Assembly: GCA_025084515.1 (NCBI GenBank)
Contig: JAJAGP010001672.1
Span: forward strand, 1 to 64,000
From: Ancistrus triradiatus
Lineage: Eukaryota > Chordata > Actinopteri > Siluriformes > Loricariidae
Direction: 5' to 3'
Length of the DNA stretch: 64,000 bases
Below, one piece after another: positions 1-10,959 of this stretch. Every line of letters begins with the position of its first letter. The stretch's first letter is position 1. A program made the translations under genes and the position numbers. The notes below the pieces were generated by a model. It had not been told where the DNA came from and ran no database searches. It saw only the letters and a program-made list of their open reading frames with translations.

Positions 1-142
1 CCTTGCCACTGTCACCCTAGGCTTGCTCAATTTGGGATTGGACGTAGTTATTAGGAGATGATCTAAACTTGTAAAGTTGCTTTGAGACAATGCTCCATTG
101 TAAAAAGCGCTATATAAATAAATCTGACTTGACTTGACTTGA
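1..142 (+). repeat. LINE 3' end with TGACT-type tail
   Basis: This matches, in the opposite orientation, the terminal part of the LINE copy that ends near 35646. Both share the block reading AGCGCT..., 'gagacaatgctccattgt' and 'aaacttgtaaagttgctttg'. It ends in repeated TGACT units (about 128-142), the kind of short tandem tail some non-LTR elements use instead of poly(A). No coding sequence is present, so it is a 5'-truncated 3' UTR fragment. Confidence 0.7.
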
Positions 143-282
143 CGTGTATGTGCCCATCTGTGTGCGTGTTTGCCCATGTGTGCAAACAGATGTCTCAGAT
201 CTCTATAATTTAATTCAGTGTTATTGTTCATTTCCACATGAGATATCTAAATCTGGTTAGTGTGTATGCTTCTGCTGTTAAG

Positions 283-305
283 TGTGTGTGTGTGTGTGTG
301 TGTGT
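283..305 (+). repeat. (TG)n microsatellite beside wdr74 acceptor
   Basis: About 11 TG units lie just upstream of the CTGTCTCTTAG acceptor at 316. Confidence 0.9.
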
Positions 306-316
306 CTGTCTCTTAG

Positions 317-444
317 GTGCTCGTTGGCAGTGTTAATGGCAGGGTGAAGACATTCAGTACAGAGAAAGGAATTTTCACAGACAGTAAAGAGTGTGCAGAT
401 CCGTCAACACACGGCCGATTCACTGGCATCGCAGTCACTGACAG
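317..444 (+). CDS. wdr74: wdr74 exon (first in window)
   Basis: Acceptor TCTTAG ends at 316 and donor ACAG/GTGTGT is at 445. It reads VLVGSVNGRVKTFSTEKG... and ends in phase 2. The donor itself starts a GT-repeat run. Confidence 0.85.
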
Positions 445-2027
445 GTGTGTGTGTGTACACGTGTATACGACGTTTAAAAACAGGTTGTTGGTCAAAATGG
501 ACGTCGACTGGACTTAGTGTCACACAGTTTTTTTTTTGTCTTACAGAAATGTAAATATAAATGGTATTTCTGCAGGAAAACTGCGTGCAAACGATATGTA
601 AATGCATCAGAGATCCCACTGAAAACATGAGTATAATAACTCTACCATCTACATCCCAGTAGTTGAATCAGTTGATCTGGACATAAGGTTTTGTGGGAGA
701 AACGTTTCATCACTCATCTAAGTCTCTGAGATTGAAGAAGTCACTTAGATGAGTGATGAAACATTTCTCCCACAAAACCATACATTTAGATGAACTGATT
801 CAACTTTTTGAATTTTCTCACCTTATTGAGTTGTGTCTACCATCTACAGCATCCAAATCTTAAACTGTTCCACACATCACTCCCTCCAGGAAATACACAC
901 ACACTGTGGTTCTTCAGTTACAAACGCACATTAATGATCACACACACACTGCAGAACCAAAATACAAATGCTCAATAAAGAATATAAATATAAATAAACA
1001 CACCTCTCTGGAAGCACAAATCCAACAGGGAATGAGTCCAATTATAGAAACACTAATTTCCCAAACAGTTAATGCAGGATCACCATTTTAAACACTTAAA
1101 ACCTTTAAGCAGAGTACAAAGATTTCCATTAAAAAGAGAAAATTTGCAACACCTAAAAAGTGTCCGTGTGAAACACAGATCGTAATATAGTTCCTACTTC
1201 TGAACATAGTTAATGCAAAGTCAATCAGTATTCTTGAAAATAAATTAAATAAAAATACGTAAACAAAACATCAAAATATTTCAAACAATATTTTTTGGGC
1301 TGTTAAAATACACATGCTGAACCATTCTTAAAAGACAGATTTTTGATTCCTATTATAGTATATTATAATTCTTAAGACCTTGGTTGTTAAAGTGGACATT
1401 GATCGGATGTGTGTGTGAGACAGAGAGAGAGTGTGTACAAAACTAAAGATGTGGCTATTTGTTTTTATTCATTTCTCTTTCAGCTCATTAATAACGTGTG
1501 TGGAGTCGGGGCTGTTGAAGGTGTGGCCTGAAGGTGGCGCTGAGACAGTAAGTGTATTATTAATGACTGTGTATGATGCAGGATCGTGTTCTCACCTGAT
1601 AACAGGTATAACATTAGGACCTGGATTATTAATACCTGTACCTGATTCCTTTGGGATGTAAAGGTTCTGGCTGCCTTACTGCATTTACTCAGTACCCATA
1701 ATGCACTGTGCTTTTTAGGGGCAGGACACTAATACAAAGTGTGCGTGCGTGCGCGCATATCTGTATCTATGTAGGTGGAGGTAAATGTAGGGAGCAGTGT
1801 TTGTAGAATGAGACAGAAGCAATCAGAGCACCACTGCGTGGCTACAGGAGGGAAAGAAAATCCACTGAAAGTTTGGGACCTGCACAGACCTGAAAAACCC
1901 GTGTTCACCGCTAAGAACGTGAGACAGACAGACACACACACACAGAAAGCATTACATTGTGTTTAGCTAGTTAGTTATAGTGACAATTCAGAATCAGCTG
2001 ATACTGAACTTTTCTCTCTCTCTCTCC

Positions 2028-2070
<43 letters not shown>

Positions 2071-2775
2071 TGTGTTTGTGTGTTTGTTAGGTAGCTAATG
2101 ATTGGTTAGACCTGCGGGTCCCTGTGTGGGTGAGGGACATGGCCTTTCTCTCAGACTCCAACAACATTGTAACCTGTACTGGACATCACCAGGTCTGATC
2201 TGCTGCTGCTCTCACTTACGTTACTCTCATCCAAAAACACTTATCATCTCTCACACACTCTCACTTTCTCAGGTGCGAGTGTATGACCCTGCAGCACAGA
2301 GGAGGCCGGTGATGGAGGCGGAGTTTGGGGAGGTTCCTCTGACTACTTTGTCGGTCTCTGCAGATGCAAACAGTGTGGTGGTGGGAAACACACAGGGTCA
2401 GCTCGCCATCCTTGACCTCAGAAAAGGTGTGTGTGCGCGTATGTGCTTGCGCAACATGGGAATGTGATGTTATATTTTCTGGCTAATCAGATTTGTTTGT
2501 ATGTGGTCAGTGGGTCTGACTGATAAGATGAAGTGTTTCGAAAAGTCGGCTTTTTTCCCTGTGAGGGTCACATGGGCTCTGGTTCCGGTCCCTCAAGACA
2601 CAGGGCATGGGGTAATCATGCCCTAGATTGGGCATCAGTCCATAACAGGGTGGGGTATGGACTGAGTGGGTCTAACACATTAACCCACTCAGTCCATACC
2701 CTGTGCTGGTGGGTTAATGTGTTAGACCTCTGACACACACTCTTAAGTACACCCGTTTAACTCATTAACATGTTC

Positions 2776-2823
<48 letters not shown>

Positions 2824-3632
2824 GCTTGGTTCGCGGATGTTTTAAGGGTGTAGCGGGCAGTGTGAGGGGGCTGCAGTGCCATCCAACGTTACCACTCATC
2901 GCCTCCTGCGGCCTCGATCGCTTCCTGCGAATACACAACCTGCAGGATCGAACACTACAGCACAAGGTACACACACACACACACCCCGAGTTCATTTACA
3001 TACCCTTAATAGTCCAATAACTACAGAAAATCAGATTTTGTCAGTAATTTGATTGAGTTTACATGCACTCAGGTAATAATCAGATTAGGAATAATCAGAG
3101 TAATTTAGGGTTTGGTAGCCATTTCACAGGTCATGCGTTTAATTCCAGGGTTGCCAGATCCTGCAGATGTTTTGCAGCTGGGCAGCGGCAGCAATGGACT
3201 AATTGTTTAGTGTTTGTTTTTCACTTTTTATATGTTATTCAATAAATTACATAAGATGTTCAACACTTTATTATGAAATCAGCTTTATGTTAATGATTTA
3301 AGGTAGAGGCTGCGGTATATATTCTGTATATATTAAACTCCTCAGTTTAGGAAACGTTCAGCTTAAGAAGGGTTTGTCAGAACATAACCTGTACACTTTA
3401 GAAACAAGCCTCAAAAACCTGCAACCCTACATCTTGGTTACCAAGATTTGTTAGTGACTTTAAAGAAAATAAAGGCCTTCTAGTATGATTAATACATATC
3501 ATCAAATATATGACCTCGGAGTAATCAGACAGCTGCAGAAATCTGACTGTGATCAGATTATTACGTGCATGGAATAACGCTGACTGTTCTTCCAGTAGGG
3601 TGTGTAGTTTGTGTAAATGATGTGTTTCTGTA

Positions 3633-3671
<39 letters not shown>

Positions 3672-4052
3672 CGCACGTGCAGGTGTATCTGAAGTCGAGG
3701 TTAAACTGTCTGTTGCTGGCCAGTAAAGATCCACAGGTGAGTGTGTGTTCGTGACATAATAATCTAAAATAATCTAAAACTAGAGCTTAAGAGTGTGTGT
3801 GTGTGTGTGTGTGTGTGCGCGTCTGCCTGTGTGTGTGTGTGCGTCTGTGTCCTGAAGTGGTCTGTGTCAGATGGGGATGGACAGGTGGAGGAGGTGAAAG
3901 CAGAGGAAGAGGAGGATGAAGATGAGGTTTGGGGAGCCATGCAGACTGTGAGAGAGAAGAGCGGAAAACGAACAGCACAGGAAGGAGACGAGGATGGAGA
4001 AACACAGGAGAGAGACCAGAGAAAAAAGAAGAAGAAAAGAAATAAGAACTGA
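317..4052 (+). CDS. wdr74: WD repeat-containing protein 74, 3' eight exons (5' end outside window)
   Basis: Gene-level entry. Eight exons join in one open frame: 317-444, 1484-1547, 1775-1918, 2091-2192, 2273-2426, 2824-2966, 3683-3736 and 3858-4052, all with AG/GT borders and matching phases. The protein has WD-repeat blades (for example CVATGGKENPLKVWDL, IVTCTGHHQVRVYD and LIASCGLDRFLRIHNL) and ends in an acidic stretch, then a lysine-rich tail (KKKKKRNKN). That order is typical of WDR74, the vertebrate relative of yeast Nsa1, which acts in the nucleolus in 60S pre-ribosome maturation with the NVL AAA-ATPase. The initiator Met and first exon(s) are missing because the window begins inside the gene. 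No frame breaks are seen. Polyadenylation probably uses AATAAA at 4326. The family call rests on recognition of the blade and tail sequence, without a database search. Confidence 0.88.
560..1135 (+). repeat. Interspersed repeat, interrupted by the foldback element
   Basis: Outside 654-848 this stretch is homologous, in reverse orientation, to 28735-29110. Shared blocks include AGAGTACAAAG, ATTAGTGTTTC, AATGAGTCCAATTAT and the ATAAACACACCTCTCTGG segment. Short ORFs translate alike in both copies (for example KNININKHTSL), but I see no gene. It lies in a wdr74 intron. Confidence 0.65.
654..835. mobile_element. Foldback (MITE-like) insertion with long inverted repeats
   Basis: Arms of about 60 bases (662-723 and 742-804) are near-perfect reverse complements around an 18-base loop, so the strand can fold into a long hairpin. 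The insert is flanked by a 13-base direct duplication, TCTACCATCTACA, at 641-653 and 836-848. The flanks rejoin to match an uninterrupted relative at 28735-29110. There is no coding content and the superfamily is uncertain. A 13-base duplication is longer than Tc1 or hAT elements make. Confidence 0.72.
1484..1547 (+). CDS. wdr74: wdr74 exon
   Basis: Acceptor TTTCAG and donor ACA/GTAAGT. Phase 2 to 0. It encodes a blade end, LITCVESGLLKVWPEGGAET. Confidence 0.85.
1775..1918 (+). CDS. wdr74: wdr74 exon
   Basis: Acceptor ATGTAG and donor AAC/GTGAGA. It has 48 whole codons and contains the WD-type motif LKVWDLHRPEKPVF. Confidence 0.87.
2091..2192 (+). CDS. wdr74: wdr74 exon
   Basis: Acceptor TTGTTAG after a (TG)n tract and donor CAG/GTCTGA. 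It has 34 whole codons reading VANDWLDLRVPVWVRDMAFL and onward. Confidence 0.87.
2273..2426 (+). CDS. wdr74: wdr74 exon
   Basis: Acceptor TTCTCAG and donor AAAAG/GTGTGT. It ends in phase 1 and reads VRVYDPAAQRRPVMEAEFGE and onward. Confidence 0.87.
2652..2727. repeat. Two overlapping perfect inverted repeats
   Basis: Arm A is 2653-2671 and its complement is 2683-2701 (19 bases, perfect). Arm B is 2670-2686 and its complement is 2711-2727 (17 bases, perfect). Because the arms overlap, only one hairpin can form at a time. It lies in a wdr74 intron, 97 bases before the next exon. Confidence 0.85.
2777..2822 (+). repeat. (TG)n microsatellite abutting a splice acceptor
   Basis: About 23 TG units run straight into the TAG acceptor of the wdr74 exon at 2824. 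Confidence 0.95.
2824..2966 (+). CDS. wdr74: wdr74 exon
   Basis: The acceptor TAG directly follows an uninterrupted (TG)n tract, and the donor is AAG/GTACAC. Phase 1 to 0. It encodes the last well-formed blade, with SCGLDRFLRIHNL. Confidence 0.87.
3058..3580. repeat. Possible inverted-repeat DNA element in wdr74 intron
   Basis: The left part reads TTACATGCACTCAGGTAATA and the right part GATTATTACGTGCATGG, imperfect reverse complements with shared CAGATT motifs nearby. This looks like a non-autonomous DNA transposon of about 0.5 kb. The exact ends are not determined. Confidence 0.4.
3683..3736 (+). CDS. wdr74: wdr74 exon
   Basis: Acceptor GTGCAG and donor CAG/GTGAGT. It has 18 codons reading VYLKSRLNCLLLASKDPQ. 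Confidence 0.82.
3858..4052 (+). CDS. wdr74: wdr74 terminal exon
   Basis: Starts after CTGAAG in the frame of the previous exon. An alternative acceptor, TCAG, lies about 12 bases further in. It encodes an acidic run (EEEEDEDE) and a basic C-terminus ending at TGA 4050-4052. Confidence 0.8.
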   Translation, partial: WSVSDGDGQVEEVKAEEEEDEDEVWGAMQTVREKSGKRTAQEGDEDGETQERDQRKKKKKRNKN

Positions 4053-4340
4053 TATCTCTCTCGCTCTCTCTGTTTCTCTGTCTCTCTTTCTCTCTCTCTC
4101 TCGTTCTCTCTCTCTCAGACTGAAAGTTCATTAAACTCACCCTGACTCAAATGCTGTGTGTTTACTTAAACTTATTATGCTGTTTAAAATCGAATTCATG
4201 ACCTTTTCGTTTGACGTTTTGCTTTCTCACCATCTCCTGCTGACACCGCCGCTGATTCTCTCTGACATCTCTCTCACTCACTCACACACACACACACGAT
4301 CGAAACACTCCTGCAGCTCTTAGTTTAATAAAGCAGCATG
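4053..4340 (+). other. wdr74: wdr74 3' UTR with CT-rich tract and polyadenylation signal
   Basis: A pyrimidine-rich CTCTCT tract follows the stop codon. The first clear AATAAA is at about 4326. The extent of the UTR is inferred from that signal only. Confidence 0.5.
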
Positions 4341-5230
4341 TTTTACAGCAGTTATTCTGTATTTCTGTACAGTAAATGTTGATTTTAGTGCAGTTTGAGG
4401 TGGAACCGCTCTGAGGCTTTCATCTGTCTGGTTATGGGCTGAGTGGAGTTTGGTATTTTCTCTCTCGGTTTTCTTCGGACTTCACAAACATGTCAGCATG
4501 CGAGTTGAACTACCTATAGTTGTGAGTGATGGACTGGCGCCCTCTACAGGTGATTTCCTGCCTTGTTTGTGCAATTTGTAGGACAGACTGGATCGTAGGT
4601 GATGAGGGATTTATTTCCTGATGGTGGAAAAAAAATCAGTAATCATTCAGTAAATTACTGTTCTTTACTTCAGATAACTTGACTTATAAAAAATGTAAAC
4701 AGTGCAACCCATCAGATTATCTTACCGCAGTGCATTTGTTATTGTGTGTAAAGTAAAAACATATCGTTGTTGATAATCGTTTATCGATGCATTCCTGTTT
4801 GCCTATAGCTGCTGTTGGTCGAAACACAGACGCAGGTACAATTTAAGAAGAGCGTTAGGAATAATAATACAGTTAATATGCTACTGGAATAACGAAGATT
4901 TTTTTAGGATCCTTGTACATTAATCACTGATCTTAAAATGGAGTTTATGATCGATAATGAGTTTGGGAAATCAAACCCTGATCATCATCAAACGTTACTG
5001 AATAATAAAAGCTTTGCAGAGCTTTGTGTTGTTTTCCACCTTTCAGGTAGAACCGCAATGATCGGGTCCTCTTACACAGTTCTAGTTCTAGTTCGGATTG
5101 GGATGTCCGGAATTTGGAGGTCAAGGTAATACGAATTCTCTATCATGTTCCTCAAACCATTCCTAAACAATGTTAGCAGTATGGCAGGGCGCATAACCCT
5201 ACCTTGAGAGGGCACTGCCATAACGGAGTA
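4341..5230. other. Intergenic, no gene seen
   Basis: AT-rich unique-looking sequence. A fragment near 4530-4552 (GGACTGGCGCCCTCTACAGG) resembles the end of a common fish repeat. I see no coding signal. Confidence 0.5.
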
Positions 5231-5475
5231 GTGTTGCGGGCTCAGTGGGTAGCATCGCCGCTTCACAGCAAGAAGGTCCTGAGTTCAATCCCACGGTGGA
5301 GTGGCCTGGGTGCTTTCTGTGTGGAGTCTTGTCCTCCCCATGTCTGCGTGGGTTTACTCCGGGTACTCCGGTTTCCTCCCACAGTCCAAAGACATGCATA
5401 TTAGGTTAATTGACTACACTAAATTGGCACTGACTTGAGGGTATGAGTGACTTGTCTTGAGATAACCTTGTGTGT
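5231..5475 (+). repeat. Common fish interspersed repeat with tRNA-like head
   Basis: It contains GCTCAGTGGGTAGCATCGCC and GAGTTCAATCCCAC, resembling pol III A and B boxes. These are followed by the widespread fish block with GTTTCCTCCCACAGTCCAAA and GGTTAATTG. A second copy is at 25533-25855 and a degenerate one near 12319-12425. I read it as a SINE-type element. Confidence 0.6.
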
Positions 5476-5561
5476 GCTGCTGAACATGGCCACTCATGCT
5501 GATAGCGACGTTAAATAAATGAATAAACATAAACGCATCACAACACCCCATGTTTTGGGAT

Positions 5562-5749
5562 TGTGGTAGCCTAGCGGGTAAAGTACTGGACTATGGACCA
5601 GAAGGTTCAGGGTTCAAATCTCACCTCTGCCAAGCTATCACTGTTGGGTCCTTGAGCAAGGCCTTTAACCCACAATTGCTTGGATTGTAAGACTGTGTCA
5701 ATTGTAAGTCGCTCTGGATAAGGGCGCCTGCTAAATGTTGTAAATGTAA
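5562..5749 (+). mobile_element. tRNA-derived SINE (V-SINE-like), copy 1
   Basis: It starts with a tRNA-like head: A box in GTAGCCTAGCGGGTAAAG and B box in GGTTCAAATCT. A conserved core TTGAGCAAGGCCTTTAACCC and a tail CTCTGGATAAGGGC...CTAAATG.TGTAAATGTAA follow. Four other copies occur in this window. It does not code for protein and would depend on a LINE partner. Confidence 0.82.
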
Positions 5750-5805
5750 TTGTTGCCATGAAGGGGTGCACTTGGTGTGGAACAATTTTAGGTAGGTGGT
5801 ACCTA

Positions 5806-7148
5806 CAGTGGTGCTTTCTATATTTCTGCCTAAATATGACCTAAAAAGTTTCACACAACTCCAAAAAGTAGGTAAAGAGAAACAAATGAGACAAAAATAT
5901 ACTTGGTCATTTATTTACTGAGGAAAATTATATTCCCATATTAGTGAGTGACAAAAGTATGTGGACAAAAGTATGTGCTATCAGTATCTGGTGTGACCCC
6001 CCCGTGCAGCAATAACTGTACCTAAACTTTCCTGTAGCTGTTGATCAGTCTTGCACACCGACTTGGAGGAATTTTAGCCCATTCCTCTGTACAGAACCGC
6101 TTCAGCTCTGGGATGTTGGTGGGTTTCCTTACATTAGCTGCTCGCTTCAGGTCCTTTCACAACATTTCGATTGGATTAAGGTCAGGACTTTAGCTTGCCT
6201 ATTCCAAAACATTAACTTTATTCTTCTGTAACCATTCTTTGGTAGAACGTCTTGTGTGCTTAGGGTCATTGTCTTGCTGCATGACCCACCTTCTCTTGAG
6301 ATTCAGTTCATGGACAGATGTCCTGACATTTTCCTTTAAAATTCTCTGATATCATTCAGAATTCATTGTTCCATCAATGATGCAAGCCGTCCTGCCCAGA
6401 TGCAGCAAAACAGGCCCAAACCATGATACTACCACCACCATGTTTCACAGATGGGATAAGGTTCTTATGCTGGAATGCAGTGTTTTCCTTTCTCCAAACA
6501 GAACCCTTTTCTTTTAAACCAAAAAGTTCTATTTTGGTCTCATCCGTCCACAAAACATTCTTCCAATAGCCTTCTGGTTCGTCCATGTGATCTTTAGCAA
6601 ACTGCAAACGAGCAGCAATGTTCTTGGAATGATCTTTGTTGGTCGGCCACTCCTGGGGAGGATAACAATGGCCTTGAATTTCCTCCATTTATACACAATC
6701 TGTCTGATTGTGGATTGGTGGAGCCCAAACTCTTCAGAGATGGTTTTGTAACCTTTTCCAGCCCAATGAGCACCAACAACTTGTTCGTGCTATGACGAGT
6801 TGTGAAGAGCAGACTTTGATAGATCCCTGTTCTTTAAATAAAACAGGGTGCTCACTCACACCTGATTGTCATCCCATTGATTGAAACACCTGACTCTGAT
6901 TTCACCTTCAAATTAATTGCTAATCCTAGAGGTTCACATACGTTTGCCACTCACTAATATGTAATATTAGATACCTTTTCTCTATAAATAAATGACCAAG
7001 AATAATATTCTTGTTTCATTTGTTTAACTGAGTTCTCTTTATCTACTTTTAGGACTTGTGTGAAAATCTGATGATGTTTTAGGTCATATTTATGCAGAAA
7101 AAGGCTATAGAAAATTCTAAAGGGTTCACAAACTGTCAAGCAGCACTG
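5806..7148 (-). mobile_element. Tc1-like transposon, internally deleted, coding on the - strand
   Basis: Flanked by TA (5804-5805 and 7149-7150), with CAGTGGTGCTT at the left and the complementary GCAGCACTG at the right. The - strand keeps a transposase fragment at 6374-6688 with LWTDETKIELFG, which holds the first catalytic Asp of the DDE triad, and SVKHGGGSIMVWACF. A block in the N-terminal half is missing at about 6620, and the left inverted repeat is also shortened. It is not autonomous. A related copy on the + strand is at 58915-59774. Confidence 0.85.
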
Positions 7149-7304
7149 TACGTAAAGTAACGTCCACATGAACATTGCCCAGTGCATCACACTCTGTTAT
7201 TAACATCACCTAGCTCTCGGTTTAATCTTGTAGCTGATCAGTGTATATTCATTTATTGTGTGATTACAGCTTTGTACTGTGCAGTTAAACCACTTTATCC
7301 AGCT

Positions 7305-7306
<2 letters not shown>

Positions 7307-7384
<78 letters not shown>
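7307..7384 (+). repeat. Compound (TG)n(AG)n microsatellite
   Basis: About 24 TG units pass directly into about 14 AG units. Confidence 0.95.
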
Positions 7385-7389
<5 letters not shown>

Positions 7390-7484
7390 TTCTTGCACAT
7401 TACCCTGTGTAAATAAAACTCCACCCAGCCTCTCCGTCGATAAGATAACCAACATGTACAATGAGGAATCGTTAATGATCCTTA

Positions 7485-7485
<1 letters not shown>

Positions 7486-7550
<65 letters not shown>
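7486..7550 (+). repeat. (CA)n microsatellite
   Basis: About 32 CA units form the edge of the repeat element at 7551-7745. Confidence 0.95.
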
Positions 7551-7552
<2 letters not shown>

Positions 7553-7745
7553 TTGGTTTCTATCATTGTGAGGACTTTTCATTGACACAGTATAACTTTG
7601 TCTATTTAATGATAACCATAACTCTAACCTCAGTAACCTAAAGCAAGTCTTTTGGCTATTCTGATATTTCTAAAGAAAGTTACATATAAAAAACATAGTG
7701 TTCAACTTTTTTGTACATTTGTTCCCCACAATGTATACACCACAC
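7551..7745 (-). repeat. Microsatellite-flanked MITE-like repeat, copy 1
   Basis: Read on the - strand, it matches 25150-25380. Shared blocks are CATTGTGGGGA near the start, ACTTGCTTTAGGTTACTGAGG in the middle, and AATG(G)AAAAGTCC(C)CACAA near the end. It is bounded by (CA)n at 7486-7550 and faces (TG)n from 7854. It is non-coding. Confidence 0.7.
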
Positions 7746-7851
7746 AAAGAGGTAGTGAATTATTTTTTTAATTATTCTGATTTGATACAGTCTCTGTTTC
7801 ATTTTAGGGCAGGGTAGTTTTTATTGTATTTAATAAACTCACTGTTAGTTA

Positions 7852-7853
<2 letters not shown>

Positions 7854-7924
<71 letters not shown>

Positions 7925-7941
7925 GAGAGAGAGAGAGAGAG
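7854..7941 (+). repeat. (TG)n(GA)n microsatellite
   Basis: About 33 TG units are followed by GA repeats. Confidence 0.95.
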
Positions 7942-8035
7942 TGATAATTAACTCATAAAGGAATTTTTATTAGACTGTAATAACCATATTCACCCTGCAT
8001 TCAGAGTCCAGAGTTTCAATGTGTAATAAAAATGT

Positions 8036-8085
<50 letters not shown>

Positions 8086-8297
8086 GCTTTATTAACACGC
8101 CGTGGTATTTATTTTATTTTATTTTAATTTGAATGTAACGGAATGTAATTTCTGTATTATCACCTGCATCTGTAAGTGAAGTGCAGTGCAGCGCCTCCTT
8201 CTGATAATCAGCTTGCACTACATACAAGGTGTGTCGTGTGTATGTAGTGTGTGTAATTTACAGGGACACACATTATCATCAGTTAGAATTGGAGCAC

Positions 8298-8336
<39 letters not shown>

Positions 8337-8634
8337 TGTGGTGTGGGTGGTGTGTGTGTGTTGTGTGTATGGGTTATTTAAACATTGACGGGGTGTTGTG
8401 TAATGATTAACAAACTGAACTCCATATTACATTAAACTGATGCTCTCTGTCTATCTCTCACCACACACACCAACTATCACTCGGGACTGGAAGGAAAGGA
8501 AACACTTCTTGCAGATCCCCTGTGTGTGTGTGTGTGTTGTGGTCTGCTCAGAAACCCTCGAGGCTCACAGAAACATGACAAACCAGGTGAGTTCTACAGT
8601 GCGATTCTGCTCTCTCTCTCTCTCTTCTCTCTCT

Positions 8635-8667
<33 letters not shown>

Positions 8668-9148
8668 TAACATATAATATTGTGTTGTGGGTGTTGTGTG
8701 TGTGTGTGTGGTGTGTGTGTGTGTGTGTGTGTTCATGAGGTTGTTTAAATCATGCCACACACATATTATTGTGTGTAACACTGAATAAATGAGTGAGTGT
8801 ATGTTACACTGTTTGTAGATGACTGTATGTTGTGATGACTAATAAACTGAATAGAGGAGAACGTGTGTCCTAAACCACACCCTGCTCCCTATGTAGTGCA
8901 CTTCATTTCACAGAGTGTACTCTGTTTATGTAATTTCACTTTTAAACACATCTGCAAAAAACATGCCAATGGAATCCAATGCACTGCAACAGGTTAATGA
9001 CAATTAACATGCATTAACCTTTAGTTAGTAGGGTGTAAGAGTAGAGTGACACCTAGGGTTTATGTCTTAATAAGTCGGCAGTGTGGTGGAGATACGCTGT
9101 AGATTTATTACAGATGTAAAAAATATGACACAGCATACACACCTTGAC

Positions 9149-9203
<55 letters not shown>

Positions 9204-9688
9204 TATGGTGATATTTACTGTGCTTTGCTTTTTTTTACCGTCTTATTTTTTATCTGAATTTTACAACTGTATAAAACCTCTGATACTGAGGGGAAATAAA
9301 TCATATTTATTAAGACATAACACACACACATTATCCAGCATCAGGATCAGGTTATAGAATGAGGTCAGATAACTGATCTCATAAGAAATCACACGTCCCA
9401 GTAATTCTACTTCATGCCCAAAATCTTTAATGTTTGACGTTTTGTTGTCTTGAGCATAATCCATAGATGTATTATGTATTGTTGTGTGTGTGTGTGTGTG
9501 TGTGTGTGTTTGTGTGTGTTGGGGGTGCAGGTGTAATAAAGGTGTGTTATCAGGAGCACTGAGCCCTTTGGCCATGTGATTAGACTCTGTAGCATCATAA
9601 ACACCATCATAAAATGGATAAGAGGGTCAAAGTCACACACACACTCAGACACACATCATCACGCCACCTTATACTCACAAATATGCAG

Positions 9689-9747
<59 letters not shown>

Positions 9748-9830
9748 CAATTATATTATATGTCACGTCATGTCTTCTTAGGTGTCACCGTCTCTCATCG
9801 TGTTTTGTGTCTCTGTGCTTGTGTTTCTTT
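7942..9830. other. Intergenic, microsatellite-rich, no gene seen
   Basis: (TG)n tracts lie near 8036-8080, 8299-8360, 8521-8538, 8695-8732, 9151-9202 and 9481-9520, a CT/TA tract at 8612-8670, and (CA)n at 9694-9742. All longer open frames here read through these repeats. Nothing recognisable is encoded. Confidence 0.6.
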
Positions 9831-10660
9831 TTTCAGATGGTGTTGCACGCAATTCCACTACCTGATGGTGGCGCTGTATTGTACTGTACTTTGTTGATAC
9901 TGGCTGTGTGTAACAGCAACTCCATGTGGAAAGTGTTTGACCTCCAGTGGAGCTGCTGTTACCTACAGAGAGTCACCTTTCACCTCTCACCTTCCTCCAG
10001 CACCGATGCTTAGCGACCATATGATCTGATTTGGGACACAGCTGATGAGACTTTGCCCTCTCTCCTACACACAGTGATGTGAGTGCAGCCATGTGATTCC
10101 TCCACCATGAGAGAGGGAAATTGAGTCCGTGTGACTGAATGAACTAGTAAATTGTGTGAGTTAGTGTGTAACTGGCGCCCTCTCCAGGATGTAATGTAAC
10201 ACTACACCCTCAGCAGTGATTATGTGGTTACTGGATGAATGAATTTGGGTTATCAGTACGTGATTGGTTAGCAGGATGATGACCTATGAATTGACAGCCA
10301 GTGTTTACAGTCCAGCTGCCTGTCAGTTCTGTAGGCCACCGCCCTGTTCAACCCCCCGCAAAAGATTGTGGTTACATAAGAAAAGCGAATTGAGTTTAAG
10401 TGCTAGGGTTTAATTATTAGATGTGTATCTGATCTTGTGCATGTTTAACATGTATCTGTGTTAAAACTGCTTCTATGAATTAAAATGAAAATTTAATGCT
10501 GTGATTTTATTTTGCAGATTAAACTATTTACTCCTTAGTGTTTAACTCTTTGCACTATTATTGACTGTAAACCATGTGATTACAATTTAATACTAACCCT
10601 TTATTAATATATCACCCACAAACTCATTCGCTCATTCACTATCAATAATAAATACATTCT

Positions 10661-10772
<112 letters not shown>

Positions 10773-10959
10773 AATTCTGGGAAATGTAGGAGGAAATACT
10801 CTGTAGTGTCTGTAACGAAACCACACAAAATGTGTAGATCTGGTTAACAATGAACACAGTCTGAGTAACACACTAACACACACTCTGTCCCAGGTCATGT
10901 CACTACAGAGTAAACATTTTAGTACTACAGTATATGTGATGACTCTGTACTGTTATTCA

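Noticed and set aside
5562..5640. tRNA gene at the SINE head
   Set aside because: A and B boxes are present but the acceptor stem is not closed, and four other copies share the same SINE body.
9838..10013. Possible exon after TTTTTTCAG (MVLHAIPLPDGGAVLYC and onward)
   Set aside because: It has an acceptor-like start, but no recognised motif, no neighbouring exon and no donor before the stop.
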